Source of the DNA: DASPGQ01 sp035457705
GTDB lineage: Bacteria; Acidobacteriota; Vicinamibacteria; Marinacidobacterales; SMYC01
Direction: 5' to 3'
DNA length: 64,000 nucleotides
Assembly: GCA_035457705.1 (NCBI GenBank)
Contig: DATIBD010000044.1
Coordinates: 21,242-85,241 of the forward strand
This document shows positions 45,247 to 54,764 of the stretch, piece after piece. A program made the translations under genes and the position numbers. Numbering within the stretch: position 1 is the stretch's first letter; every line of letters starts with the position of its first letter. The notes beneath the pieces were generated by a model. It was not told where the DNA came from. It saw only the letters and a list, made by a program, of their open reading frames with translations, and searched no databases.

Positions 45247-45486
45247 CCGCCAACTCCGCCGTCATCTGGGAACAGCACGGGATGAACCGCGCGATCACAT
45301 GCCAGGGCCTTCAATTCCGGATCGTCCTGGACACTGCGCCGCACGCCCATCCCATCTAAACGGCACATGGTAGCAGATGAGCGGAATGCCATAAGTGGGC
45401 CACTCGCCGTCACCGAACCGGTTGAACACCGGGCTATTCCCGCCGTCCAACACAATCCCGGGTTCTTCGGCGGTCGGTAGCCCCGC

Positions 45487-47130
45487 TCAGTCCAAGGTTT
45501 CCAGGAAGCTCGGCGCTCGACGGTGCTTTGTCAGCTGCTCGTAGCCGTAGGCCACCTTTAGGAGCGTCGGCTCGCTCCACCGCGGGCCGAAGAACGAGAT
45601 GCCGACCGGGAGATCGGAGACGAACCCCATCGGGAGCGAGATGTCCGGGTAACCCGCAATGGCGGCCAGCCCGGCGCTCGATCCGCCCTGCAAGCGATCG
45701 CCCATGATGTGGTCGGTCTTCCAGGCAGGATCCCGGGTCGGGGCCACGATGGCATCCAGACGATGCTGCCCAACTACGGCATCGATGCCCTCTGCGCGTG
45801 CATGCCGCTGGATGGTGCTGAGGGCTTCGAGATAGAACGGGTCGGTGAGAGGGCCGGACTCCTCGGACGCGAGCAGGCGCTCCTGGCCGAAGTACGGCAT
45901 CTCGCGATCCCGGTTGGCCTCGTTGAACGCGATGAGCTCGGTCAAGCTCTTGATCGGAGCGTTGGGACCGAGGCTCGCAAAGTACTTGTTGATGTTGGCC
46001 TTGAACTCGTAGTTGAGGACGCGCGTCGGCAGCTCGGAGAACACGTCGGCGTTGTCCATACTCGGAATGTCGGACGGATCGATGATCTCCGCCCCCGCCG
46101 CCCTCATGTCGTCGATCGCCCGGTCGAACAGCGCAAGCACGCGCTCGTCGAAATTGGGGAAGTTGCGCGCGACGCCGATGCGCGCCCCCCTCAGCCCGTC
46201 CGGATCCAGGAACTGCGTGTAGTCGGTCTGAAAGTTCCCATCGCTTGCCGCGGTGGCGTCGTCTCTCGGATCGACTCCCGTAACCGCTCCCAGGAGAATC
46301 GCCGCGTCGCGCAAGGTTCGGGTCATCGGTCCCGCCGTGTCTTGCGAATGAGAGATGGGAATGATGCCGGCTCGGCTCCAGAGACCGACGGTGGGCTTGA
46401 TGCCCACGATGCCGTTGATGGACGACGGGCACATGATGGAACCGCCCGTTTCCGTCCCGACAGTGAGCGCACAGAGGTTTGCCGCGGTGGCGACACCGGA
46501 CCCCGAAGACGATCCGCAAGGATTGCGATCGAGCGCGTAGGGATTCCTGCACTGTCCGCCCCGTGCGCTCCATCCACTCGACGCCTTGAACCCGCGCCAG
46601 TACGCCCACTCGCTCATGTTGGCTTTCGCCAGGAGAAGGGCGCCCGCCTCCCGCAGCTTTTGCGCGACGAAGGAGTCCTGCGGCGAAATCGACCCCTCGA
46701 GCGCGAGCGAGCCCGCCGTGGTGGTCATCCGATCGTGGGTGTCGATGTTGTCCTTGAGCGCCACTGGAATGCCGTGCAGCGGACCCCGAGGGCCATTGGA
46801 TTGACGTTCGGCATCGAGCTCGTCGGCAATCGCGAGGGCCTCGGGATTGGTCTCGATGATGGAGCGGAGCTCCGGTCCCTGACGATCGAGCGCTTCGATC
46901 CGTCGAAGGTACGCTTCCGCGATGGAGCGAGCGGTCAGCCTTCCAGAGCTCATGCCTTCTTGAAGCTCGGCAACGGTGGCCTCGTGGAGCTCGAACGGCT
47001 CGTCGCCCGCGGGCGGAGCTTGACTCGATTCTTCGGAGGTCGCTCGCTCGCCAGGAGCGCAACCGAACGTGCTGGTGATGAGCGTGGCGCTTCCGAGCGC
47101 CGAGTAGCCGAGAAAACGTCTGCGGTCCAC
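45487..47130 (-). CDS. Tat-exported lipoprotein amidase (amidase signature family)
   Basis: 547 residues from a GTG at 47130, chosen because GGGAGGAGGAG precedes it. Starts at 47193 or 47172 would hide the twin-arginine signal DRRRFLGYSALGSATLITST and the lipobox Cys C24 (TFGC). The Ser-cisSer-Lys triad is visible: K126 in PVALKDNID, S207 in NPCGSSSGSG and S231 in GTETGGSI. Family members hydrolyse amides, including peptide amides and aryl amides; a membrane-anchored form would act in the periplasm. It lies 59 bp downstream of the NTT-like transporter on the same strand, so co-transcription is likely. Confidence 0.88.
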   Translation of the reverse strand: MDRRRFLGYSALGSATLITSTFGCAPGERATSEESSQAPPAGDEPFELHEATVAELQEGMSSGRLTARSIAEAYLRRIEALDRQGPELRSIIETNPEALAIADELDAERQSNGPRGPLHGIPVALKDNIDTHDRMTTTAGSLALEGSISPQDSFVAQKLREAGALLLAKANMSEWAYWRGFKASSGWSARGGQCRNPYALDRNPCGSSSGSGVATAANLCALTVGTETGGSIMCPSSINGIVGIKPTVGLWSRAGIIPISHSQDTAGPMTRTLRDAAILLGAVTGVDPRDDATAASDGNFQTDYTQFLDPDGLRGARIGVARNFPNFDERVLALFDRAIDDMRAAGAEIIDPSDIPSMDNADVFSELPTRVLNYEFKANINKYFASLGPNAPIKSLTELIAFNEANRDREMPYFGQERLLASEESGPLTDPFYLEALSTIQRHARAEGIDAVVGQHRLDAIVAPTRDPAWKTDHIMGDRLQGGSSAGLAAIAGYPDISLPMGFVSDLPVGISFFGPRWSEPTLLKVAYGYEQLTKHRRAPSFLETLD

Positions 47131-47189
47131 GAAAGCTCCTCCTCCCCGCTCGTGGGCCACGTCATACCACATTTCAGAGTGGGATACGT

Positions 47190-49994
47190 TCACGACGGAC
47201 GGCGCTGCCCGCTCCGATAGGCGGCGAGGGCCTGGGAGGCGGACTCGAAGACGATGTAGTCTTTTGGCTCCCGGAACTGAAGTACCTGCTCGAGATCCTC
47301 GGCAAGAGACCAGACCTCTCGCTCCCTCACCAGGTCGATCGCCGTGGCGGCGATGACTGGATCGTCGTCGTAGATGAGGCGCGCTAGCGTCTCCTCGACT
47401 CCCTTGATGCGCGTCTTCAAGAAGACGTTACCCTTTCGCACGGTCTCCTCGAGCGGGGCCTCGTCGAGGATGGGAAGGATCATTTTTCGAATGCGACCCG
47501 ACAGAACGTTGTCCAGGTACTCGACGGCGCTTGCCCGAGAGCGTCCATCCCCCCGCTCGATGGCCCACCGAGCGGCGCGAACGTCTTTCCGGTCGAGCGC
47601 GAGAGCGAGAAGACGATAAACGCGGTCCATGGCCCGCCGGCGCTTTTCGTCCAGGGCCTGACCCAGAAGGTTCTCCCGCGCGAGCCCGCCCCTGTCGAAG
47701 AGATTGAACCCCGCGCCCAAGCATCGATAGTACGTCCCGATGTCACGAACCGTAATCTTCTCGACCGCCGTCGTCTCGATTCCGAGCTCCGGACGGGCCT
47801 TCTGGATCCGTTCGAGAGCCGAGATCGCCTTGAACCGGACGAACCCATCTTCGTCATCGAGCGCTCCGAGAAGGACCTCCACGGAAGGCTTCGAAGGGAT
47901 GTGAGCCAGGGTGCCCGGGATATGGCGGCGAACCCACATGTTCTCGTTCGCGTCTTCGAGGAAGTACCGGAGTGTATCGACCACGCCATCCCCGTAGCTG
48001 GCGAGAGCGCCGCGAGCGGCGTTTTTCAATCGACGGACGCGGAGCAGGGACACGAGAGGTGGAACGAATAGAAGGTCCTCGTCTCCCAGGCGGCGAGAGC
48101 TTCGGATCGCTTCGAGGGCGACGCTCGTATCGGCATCGTGCATGAGGGGGATGAGTACGCGACGGAAGCGGGCGTCGGAGCACCGTGCCAGGGCACGCGC
48201 GGCGTCTCGTCGTCCCGTCTTTCCCGCCTCTCGAGTGTCCGCAGCGAGCCGCGCCAGAGTCTCCTCAGCAGCCAGCCGGTCCTCTTCCCGACCGCTTTCG
48301 GCGAGCGCCGCTGCAGCGGCGGTCGCGATGCGCGAGTCCTTGTCTTCGAGGTAAGGTCGCATGATCGCGGTGACGTCCTTCCCGCGAATCATGGCGAGGA
48401 CGAAAACCGCCTCGGCCCGTACGTCGGCGTCTTCGTCCTCGAGACTCCGCTCAACGGCGAGGGCCGAGCGGGCGAGAGTCTCGGGTGTCGCCTGTTTCAT
48501 CGCCAGGAGAGCACGGGCTCTTACGCGCGGCGACTCATGACGTAGGAGGAGCGGAGTCACGAGGTGGCGTTTGCCGAGAGATTCGAGAAGCTCGATGGAG
48601 CGGATGACACGGTCCTCGTGAGGGCTCGCGAGCTCCTCGACTAGCGTCTCTATCGTCGCCGGTTCGCCCACTTGGGGCGCCAACGTAGCGGGCTCGAGCT
48701 CGAGCCTTTCGATGCTGCGACGGAAGACGGCCATGTACTCTTGTCGCGCCTTTCGCGTGAGATACATCCAGATGATGCAAACCGTCAGGCTCAGATAGCT
48801 GAGCTGCCACCAGGTGAACCCGAACAACTTGATGAGAACCAGCAGGACCGCCGCTCCCAGCCCTTTACCAACGAAACGATCCGCCGTCACGTCCACGAAC
48901 GGCTTCGCCTTGAACTTGAGATCGGCCGGGAGGGGCAAGAACAGAACTTCGCGCGTCGTCTTGTCCAGGGTGTAGCGGAGGGACGCGTCGAGGATTCGCG
49001 CCAAACTGATCGTCCATAGAACCGGGGCGAAAAGAATGAGAAGCGCCGAGGCACCCCAGCTTACGGGAAGCACCAGAAGGGCGAAGCCGATACCCAAGGC
49101 GCGGTGAACGAAGCTCACGAGCCCGATTTGGACCACGAAGCCAATTGCCGACAGGTAGGCGGTAATGCTTCCCAGAAAGCCCGTGACCGCGTCTTCCGTC
49201 TGAACGAGCTCCTCCGCGGCCGAGTTCAGCTGCTGGTCGAGAGTGAGCCCACCCAGAGCACCGAATCCGATCAGGAGCGCGATGAGTCGTAAATGCTTCG
49301 AATCTCGGAGCATTTGAATGGCTTCCTTGCCGCTGACCGTTTCCGGCGCCACCGTGGACGACGAGCCCGCACGCTCGGCCGACACTTCCCGTCGCTCGAT
49401 TTGAACGACGATGAAGAAGCAGAAGAAGAGTATCGCCGCACTGAAGAGCAGCAAGTTATCCGTTCCTACGCGTTCGGCAAAGAAGGCCGTCAGTGCGGCA
49501 CCGGTCAAGCCTCCGAGGCTCGCCCCGCCGCCAATGAACCCAAAAACCCGCTTCGCTTGGCGCGGATCGTAGATGTCGTTGGCCAGCGTCCAGAACTGGC
49601 TGATGAGAAAGATCCCGAGGAGCATGCGACCCCAGAAGTAGAGGGCCGCCGAGACCCAGGCTTGCTCCGTTTTCAGGAGAAACCAGAACCCGACGAGCAC
49701 GGCCACGACGAGGAGCTGGGTCCCCGGCAAGACCCAACGGCGCGGTATCTTATCCACGAGGCGGCCGTAGAACTGAAGAATGACACCCAGAGTGAGTCCC
49801 GCGACGAGGTATACCCAGGGAAGGTTGTCGGCGCCGAGATCAGATATGAACTTCGACGTGGCCGCAGGCCTAATGTTGTTGTAGGCCGTCATCGCCAGGA
49901 AGGAGTAGGCGAACATCAGGACCCCGGTAAGGGTCTCGCCTTCGCGGAAGGTGACGACGGGCGAGAGAAATCTCCGGACCGCGGAATCGCTCAT
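47190..49994 (-). CDS. NTT/MFS-like transporter fused to HEAT repeats
   Basis: 934 residues from the ATG at 49994; there is only a weak ribosome site, and a longer reading to 50036 is possible. About residues 15-425 contain eleven or twelve membrane helices resembling ATP/ADP-translocase (NTT) or MFS carriers (RRFLSPVVTFREGETLTGVL, FGFIGGGASLGGLTGAALTA). About residues 450-930 are helical HEAT/PBS-lyase-type repeats (SPRVRARALLAMK, DADVRAEAVFVLAMI, DGFVRFKAISALERI). The combination is seen in NTT relatives outside plastids and obligate parasites. The HEAT part is probably cytosolic. The substrate may be a nucleotide, but that is not shown. The lipoprotein amidase gene follows. Confidence 0.8.
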   Translation of the reverse strand: MSDSAVRRFLSPVVTFREGETLTGVLMFAYSFLAMTAYNNIRPAATSKFISDLGADNLPWVYLVAGLTLGVILQFYGRLVDKIPRRWVLPGTQLLVVAVLVGFWFLLKTEQAWVSAALYFWGRMLLGIFLISQFWTLANDIYDPRQAKRVFGFIGGGASLGGLTGAALTAFFAERVGTDNLLLFSAAILFFCFFIVVQIERREVSAERAGSSSTVAPETVSGKEAIQMLRDSKHLRLIALLIGFGALGGLTLDQQLNSAAEELVQTEDAVTGFLGSITAYLSAIGFVVQIGLVSFVHRALGIGFALLVLPVSWGASALLILFAPVLWTISLARILDASLRYTLDKTTREVLFLPLPADLKFKAKPFVDVTADRFVGKGLGAAVLLVLIKLFGFTWWQLSYLSLTVCIIWMYLTRKARQEYMAVFRRSIERLELEPATLAPQVGEPATIETLVEELASPHEDRVIRSIELLESLGKRHLVTPLLLRHESPRVRARALLAMKQATPETLARSALAVERSLEDEDADVRAEAVFVLAMIRGKDVTAIMRPYLEDKDSRIATAAAAALAESGREEDRLAAEETLARLAADTREAGKTGRRDAARALARCSDARFRRVLIPLMHDADTSVALEAIRSSRRLGDEDLLFVPPLVSLLRVRRLKNAARGALASYGDGVVDTLRYFLEDANENMWVRRHIPGTLAHIPSKPSVEVLLGALDDEDGFVRFKAISALERIQKARPELGIETTAVEKITVRDIGTYYRCLGAGFNLFDRGGLARENLLGQALDEKRRRAMDRVYRLLALALDRKDVRAARWAIERGDGRSRASAVEYLDNVLSGRIRKMILPILDEAPLEETVRKGNVFLKTRIKGVEETLARLIYDDDPVIAATAIDLVREREVWSLAEDLEQVLQFREPKDYIVFESASQALAAYRSGQRRPS

Positions 49995-50133
49995 GGCTCG
50001 AGGCCTGCCCGTGCGTCGGCATCGTACGCGAAGCACCCCAACGAATCAACGGACATTTTCGAAGGATCCGATTGGTTCATCACGCCGAGAGCTCTTGCCC
50101 ACGTGATAGATTCACTTCCATGGAGTCGAACCC

Positions 50134-51120
50134 TTGAGCCTGCCGTATCTTTTCTCTCTGGCGCTTTTCGCCAGCGCTTATTCCTACCTCCACCTCGACG
50201 TCTTCACCAACGAGACGCTGAGCGGAAACCAGCTCGCGGTCTTTCTCGAGCCCGGCGGGCTCACCGCCGAGCAGATGATGGCCATTACGAGAGAGGTGGC
50301 CTTCTCCGAGACGACGTTCGTCTTCCCTTCCGAGGTCGATGGCACGTCATTTCGGGTGCGCATCTTCGCCAATAACCTCGGCCGGGAGATCGAGGTGGCC
50401 GGTCATCCCACCATCGGAACCGCGTTCGCGCTCGCTCACGCTGGGCTCATCGCTCCGGGAACGGAACGAACGGTCTTTCAGCTCGGGATCGGGCCAACAC
50501 CGCTGGATCTCACCTGGAAGGGCGGCAAGCTCGAGTTCGCCTGGATGCGGCAGCGTCCTCCCGAGTTCGGCGGCAAGATCGAGGACCGCGCGGCCGTCGC
50601 GAACGCTCTCGGGGTCGAGGCGGACGCCATCCAGACGACGGGACTTCCCGTGCAGCAGGTGTCCTGCGGCGCTCCATTCATCATCGTGCCCATGAAGAGC
50701 CGTGATGCCATCGACCGTGCTCAGATGGATCGTGCCGCGATGGGAGAGCTCATCGATCGTTACGGCCTGATCCGCCGCGGCGTGATGATCTACACCAGCG
50801 ATCCCGGCGAGGACGGCGCCACTGTCTATAGCCGTATGTTCGGATTCGGCGTCGTCGAGGACCCCGCGACGGGAAATGCAAGCGGACCTCTGGGCTCGTA
50901 CCTCGTGCGTTACCGGGTCGTAACCGGTGACGGTGCTCACCACATCGTGAGCCGGCAAGGCGTCAAGATGGGCCGACCGAGCCGGGTCCACATCCGCGTC
51001 GTCACCGAAGGTGACACGATCACGGAAGTCGCCGTCGGCGGGAGCTCCGTCCTCGTCGGAGAAGGAACCATTCGGGTCCAGGACGAGATCTCGTTCGCCA
51101 CCGTCCGCCCGCCGCCATGA
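50134..51120 (+). CDS. PhzF family isomerase, apparently exported
   Basis: 328 residues from a TTG at 50134, with GGAG 8 nt upstream and no in-frame ATG before about residue 50. The extra N-terminus (LPYLFSLALFASA) looks like a short signal peptide ahead of the normal PhzF opening (YLHLDVFTNETLSGNQLAVF). The catalytic Glu is in AFSETTFVF; GHPTIGTAFAL and EDPATGNASGPLGSYL are family blocks. PhzF folds like diaminopimelate epimerase and isomerises trans-2,3-dihydro-3-hydroxyanthranilate in phenazine producers, but most homologues have other, unknown substrates. Its 3' end overlaps the convergent gene by 184 bp. Confidence 0.85.
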   Translation: MSLPYLFSLALFASAYSYLHLDVFTNETLSGNQLAVFLEPGGLTAEQMMAITREVAFSETTFVFPSEVDGTSFRVRIFANNLGREIEVAGHPTIGTAFALAHAGLIAPGTERTVFQLGIGPTPLDLTWKGGKLEFAWMRQRPPEFGGKIEDRAAVANALGVEADAIQTTGLPVQQVSCGAPFIIVPMKSRDAIDRAQMDRAAMGELIDRYGLIRRGVMIYTSDPGEDGATVYSRMFGFGVVEDPATGNASGPLGSYLVRYRVVTGDGAHHIVSRQGVKMGRPSRVHIRVVTEGDTITEVAVGGSSVLVGEGTIRVQDEISFATVRPPP

Positions 51121-51977
51121 CGCGGGCACACTCTCGAGGACTGGGTTCCCGTTTCGGGCACGAATGCGTCACGTAACGGCTGGAGCGTGGCCTCCAGAGA
51201 TTCCCGTGGCACGGAGCCGGCGATGGCGTTCACCATCCACGCGATCGCTTTGGGAATGGCCCGGCTGAGGCTGATGGACTCGCACTCGACGATGACGCCT
51301 TCCGGCGCTTGCAGGAACCGCCAATAGGAGTTCAGCCGCCAGAGAAACCCACGGTCGTTCCCGACGGGCTTCTCTCGCTCGCGCTCGGTGCCGGGGTTCT
51401 CGATCTCGGCGATGCGCGTGGACTCGCTACGACTCGCCACGGCGCCGTCCCCGAAACTCTCGTAGGTGACGCGGTGCTCGGTGTTGTAGTGGACGATGAT
51501 CACTTTCTTTCGGCGGAGCCTCAGGAAAATCTCGAAGGTGTCGTCTCGATGAGAGTCGAGTCGGGAGTCTTCCACTTCGTCGAAATAGTTCTCGTGGTTG
51601 TCGTAGTCCTGCTCCCAGGCCAGCACTTCGTCGACCGTGGCACCCGGCACGAACACGCTTCCATACCAGTGGTGCACGATCCCTTTCGGGATCTCGACTT
51701 CTCCGCCTTCTTCGTTTTGAGTCTTCATCGGTTTGATAAAGACGTTCCCGTTTTCGAGGGCCTTCCGAACGACGGCGGCTTCGCTCTCCGCAAAGAAGTC
51801 ACGAACGAGAAACCCCTCCGTGGATTCGATCTCTCGCCGGATGCGTGCCTCTGTAAGCCGCTGGTATTGCTCCCAGGCTCTCAGAGTCTGATCCTGCAGC
51901 TTGGCCGCGAGAGCCGAGTAAGGAAAGAGGGTCGAAATCATCAGCCACCAGAACACCCTTCGCGCACGTGACGCCAT
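50937..51977 (-). CDS. Exported SRPBCC-like protein of unknown function
   Basis: 346 residues from the ATG at 51977 (GGGGGTG upstream). The signal peptide spans about 1-25 (VFWWLMISTLFPYSALA). The centre resembles a START/polyketide-cyclase-like (SRPBCC) domain: HHWYGSVFVPGATVDEVLAW, then strands FEIFLRLRRKKVIIVHYNTE and a C-terminal helix around LEATLQPLRDAF. The last 61 codons are antisense to the PhzF gene and look non-native, so the original stop seems to have been lost. The authentic protein probably ended near 51130. Confidence 0.65.
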   Translation of the reverse strand: MASRARRVFWWLMISTLFPYSALAAKLQDQTLRAWEQYQRLTEARIRREIESTEGFLVRDFFAESEAAVVRKALENGNVFIKPMKTQNEEGGEVEIPKGIVHHWYGSVFVPGATVDEVLAWEQDYDNHENYFDEVEDSRLDSHRDDTFEIFLRLRRKKVIIVHYNTEHRVTYESFGDGAVASRSESTRIAEIENPGTEREREKPVGNDRGFLWRLNSYWRFLQAPEGVIVECESISLSRAIPKAIAWMVNAIAGSVPRESLEATLQPLRDAFVPETGTQSSRVCPRHGGGRTVANEISSWTRMVPSPTRTELPPTATSVIVSPSVTTRMWTRLGRPILTPCRLTMW

Positions 51978-51998
51978 GTTCACCCCCTTCGACCGAAT

Positions 51999-52275
51999 AT
52001 GGCAAAAGCATTCAATCCATTTCGGATCTCCGGTGCGATCAGGTTCAGGTTTCGCCGGAAGGGCGGCCTGACCTCTGCGCCGCTCGTAAAGTGGGACGGG
52101 GTACTTGCGCCCGACCTGACCATAAAGGCGCTGGACGGAACGAACTGGACACTCAGCGCTCTCAAGGGAAAGCGCGTCGTGCTCGATTTCTGGGCGACCT
52201 GGCCCTCCGTGTTTGAAGGAGATTCCGCATTTCCAAAGACTAGTCGACGACCCGCCGAGCCAGGACCTCGTCGTT
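51999..52275 (+). pseudogene. Decayed TlpA/redoxin-family gene
   Basis: The open frame reads LAPDLTIKALDGTNWTLSAL and then KGKRVVLDFWATW, a thioredoxin-fold redoxin core. Directly after WATW the frame goes wrong. Shifting frame at about 52203 restores PPCLKEIPHFQRLVDDPP, that is, the second half of a WCPPC active site. A deletion of TG from TGGTGCCCT would explain the loss of the first Cys and the shift. The fold is then cut off near 52275 where ankyrin-like sequence begins. This is a relic, not a working redoxin. Confidence 0.65.
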
Positions 52276-52557
52276 ACAAGGTAATTTACCCGTTCTCGAG
52301 TTGCTTGTCTCACACTGTGCCAACATCGGTGCGAAAGACGCCCGCGAAGCGACGGCCTGTTTCATGCGGCGCGCAACGGCCACGCAAGCGCCACCAGGGT
52401 TCTGCTGGAGCACGGTGCGGATCCGTTCACCATGAATCACGACGGCGCTACACCGCTGATGTCCGCCCGCCACCGAAAGCACGATGAGGTCGTGGCGCTG
52501 CTGGAGAGCTACGTGCAGAAAGCAGCCCGAAGATCGACGCCACTCGCAGTGCCGTGA
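52276..52557 (+). pseudogene. Decayed ankyrin-repeat fragment
   Basis: Two frames together give ankyrin repeats: NLPVLELLVSHCANIGAKDA (52276-52341) and, after a frame change near 52350, GLFHAARNGHASATRVLLEH followed by GADPFTMNHDGATPLMSARH. The second frame ends with TGA at 52557. It joins the redoxin relic directly, suggesting either a fused gene or two adjacent genes that decayed together. No start codon or ribosome site remains. Confidence 0.6.
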
Positions 52558-52786
52558 TCGTCTAGCCTGGTAGGGTCTCGTAGTCGTCGTGGCCCATCGC
52601 GTACCCGCGCTCGAGCCATTAGCGGACCGGAGTGCGTCGTCCCGTGCCAGCGTCTGATTTTCGCTCCCCACGGGATCCCCGCTCTCGACCATACGTTTTG
52701 CCCGGAGCACGATCTTGTCCTATCCTTGAATCAACAAAACAACAAACCACCAATTCGATTTTGAGTTTTTCCTGATCTGGAAACCT

Positions 52787-54724
52787 TTGGCTCCGGACTC
52801 TCGAACCTTCTGCTTCCGTACGTTCGCTCTCGCGTGCACGCTCGTGGCGTCGACCCTTTCTGACGCCGTCAGCCAAACCGCGAAACCCGCACCGGGGTCG
52901 ATGGACGAGGTAAAATCGTTATTCGAGCTGAGCGAGCGATATCGCCTGTCCGAACCGACGCGGGCCATTGCGCATGCCGAAGCCGGTCTCGCCCTGGCCA
53001 ACGAGATGGGGAATTCCGAGTGGATTGCGAAGCTCTCGATGCAGCTCGGGCATTTGTGGAGCGCCCAGGGAAAGCGCAACACATCGTCGCGTCACTACCT
53101 CGAGGCACTTCGGTACTATGAAGTGATCGGCGACCTGCACAACACGACCAGCTCTCTCAACGCCGTGGGAGTCGAGTACTACTTCATGGGCTACCATCAC
53201 CTGGCTCTCGAGTACCTTTTGCGGGCGCTCAAGAACCGCGAGCAGCAGGCGGACAAATATCTGCTGGCCCAGGCGCTCAACAATCTCGGGCTGGTGTATC
53301 TCGGCATCCAAGGCTACCAGGAGGCTGCGGATCTCTTCTCTCGCTCGCTCGAGCTCAAACGCGAATTCAGCGATGAGCTGGGAGTCAGCCGCACCCTTTC
53401 TAATCTGGGTTATGCGCACTATCACCTGGGAAATTATGAGCTGGCGCTCACCCACCAAAAAGAAGCGATCGACCTTCGTCTGTCTATCGGTGACGAAGAG
53501 GGAACCGCCTACGCAATCAGCATCGTGGGCCACGTGTACAAAGCGCTCGAGCGCAGCGATGAGGCGCTCAACGCCTATCAGCGATCCCTCGCGCTCTATC
53601 GCCGGGCATCCGATGCGCGGGGGGTGGTCGAGGTGCTGAACAATCTGGGGGAGATACTGCAGAGGACGGGGGATCTTGCGGGCGCGGAGCGCAGCTATGA
53701 AGAAGCGATTCGGCTAAGCAAGGACATCGGCGACCGACGTTATTTGGGCGAGGCCCATGCACGGCTCGCGAGCGTGCTCGAGGAGCGCGGTGACTTCGAG
53801 CATGCGCTCGAGCTGTTCAAACAGAGCCGAGTCATCGAGAACGAGATATTCAACGCTCAGAACCTTGGACAGATCACCGAGATGCGGCTTCGTTATGACG
53901 AGGAACGAAGAGACCGCGAGCTGGATTTGCTGCGGCGCGACAACGCCCTCCAGGAAATGGAGCTTTCCCAGCAGCGCCTGCAGCGAAATGCTCTGATAGC
54001 CGGGTTGATGCTGGTGACGTTGATCTCGGGGTTGTTCCTCGTGCTGTACGGCCAGAATCGGTCCACCGGTCGCGCTCTCGCGGTGAAGAACACCGTGATC
54101 GAGCAGGCGAACAGGCAGCTTCAATCCGCCAACGAGCAGTTGGTGGCGGCGCATCAACGTGCGGAGCTGCTCGCGAGACAGGACGCATTGACCGGCCTCG
54201 CAAACCGCCGGGGCTTCACCGAAGCCCTGGAGCGCGAGCAGGCACGCGCGGCCCGATCGGGCAAGCCCTTCTCCGTGCTCCTGGCGGACTTGGACTCGTT
54301 CAAGTCCATCAACGATTGCTATGGACACGACGTCGGAGACCATGTGCTGGCGCGAGTCGCATCACGGCTCGACGGGCGAATTCGTGAGCAGGACCTGTGC
54401 GCCCGCTGGGGGGGCGAGGAGTTCATCATTCTACTAGCCGAGACCGATATCGAAGGAGCCCGGGTGCTGGCGGAGCAGCTCCGCAAACACATCGCGGCCG
54501 AGCCCGTCGAGCACGAGAGCGCCGAGATCCCGTTGACGATGACATTCGGGGTCGCCAACTACAACGGTACCGATTTGGAGGAGCTCGTGAGCCGTGCCGA
54601 CGCGGCCCTCCTTCGCGGCAAGAGTCAGGGCAAAAACTGCGTCGTCGTTCACCCTCGGGCCGGATCGGCGCCGGCGTCGCGTCGAATGCCGGATACCCCA
54701 TCATCAACCTGCCGATCGGGATGA
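52787..54724 (+). CDS. TPR-GGDEF diguanylate cyclase, membrane-anchored
   Basis: 645 residues from a TTG at 52787; no ATG is available before the hydrophobic signal (about 9-30), so the start is approximate. About seven tetratricopeptide repeats follow (for example LNNLGLVYLGIQGYQEAADL, LNNLGEILQRTGDLAGAERS). A coiled coil and one membrane helix (about 405-425) lead to a GGDEF domain with DALTGLANRRGF and the intact WGGEEF active site. The enzyme makes cyclic di-GMP from two GTP; no RxxD inhibitory site is obvious. The TPR part is extracytoplasmic and probably the sensor. The C-terminal 20 residues are low-complexity. Confidence 0.88.
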   Translation: MAPDSRTFCFRTFALACTLVASTLSDAVSQTAKPAPGSMDEVKSLFELSERYRLSEPTRAIAHAEAGLALANEMGNSEWIAKLSMQLGHLWSAQGKRNTSSRHYLEALRYYEVIGDLHNTTSSLNAVGVEYYFMGYHHLALEYLLRALKNREQQADKYLLAQALNNLGLVYLGIQGYQEAADLFSRSLELKREFSDELGVSRTLSNLGYAHYHLGNYELALTHQKEAIDLRLSIGDEEGTAYAISIVGHVYKALERSDEALNAYQRSLALYRRASDARGVVEVLNNLGEILQRTGDLAGAERSYEEAIRLSKDIGDRRYLGEAHARLASVLEERGDFEHALELFKQSRVIENEIFNAQNLGQITEMRLRYDEERRDRELDLLRRDNALQEMELSQQRLQRNALIAGLMLVTLISGLFLVLYGQNRSTGRALAVKNTVIEQANRQLQSANEQLVAAHQRAELLARQDALTGLANRRGFTEALEREQARAARSGKPFSVLLADLDSFKSINDCYGHDVGDHVLARVASRLDGRIREQDLCARWGGEEFIILLAETDIEGARVLAEQLRKHIAAEPVEHESAEIPLTMTFGVANYNGTDLEELVSRADAALLRGKSQGKNCVVVHPRAGSAPASRRMPDTPSSTCRSG

Positions 54725-54764
54725 TCCCGAAACTCAACGGCGTCCAAACGCCACCCGCGTGGAG

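Noticed and set aside
45300..45480. Minus-strand frame after the amidase reading GNSPVFNRFGDGEWPTYGIP
   Set aside because: Looks protein-like over about 40 residues but has no start, no ribosome site and no family I can name; could be a relic, too short to call.
45709..47220. 503-codon plus-strand frame opposite the amidase
   Set aside because: The amidase catalytic motifs fix the minus strand; the plus frame is Arg-rich nonsense.
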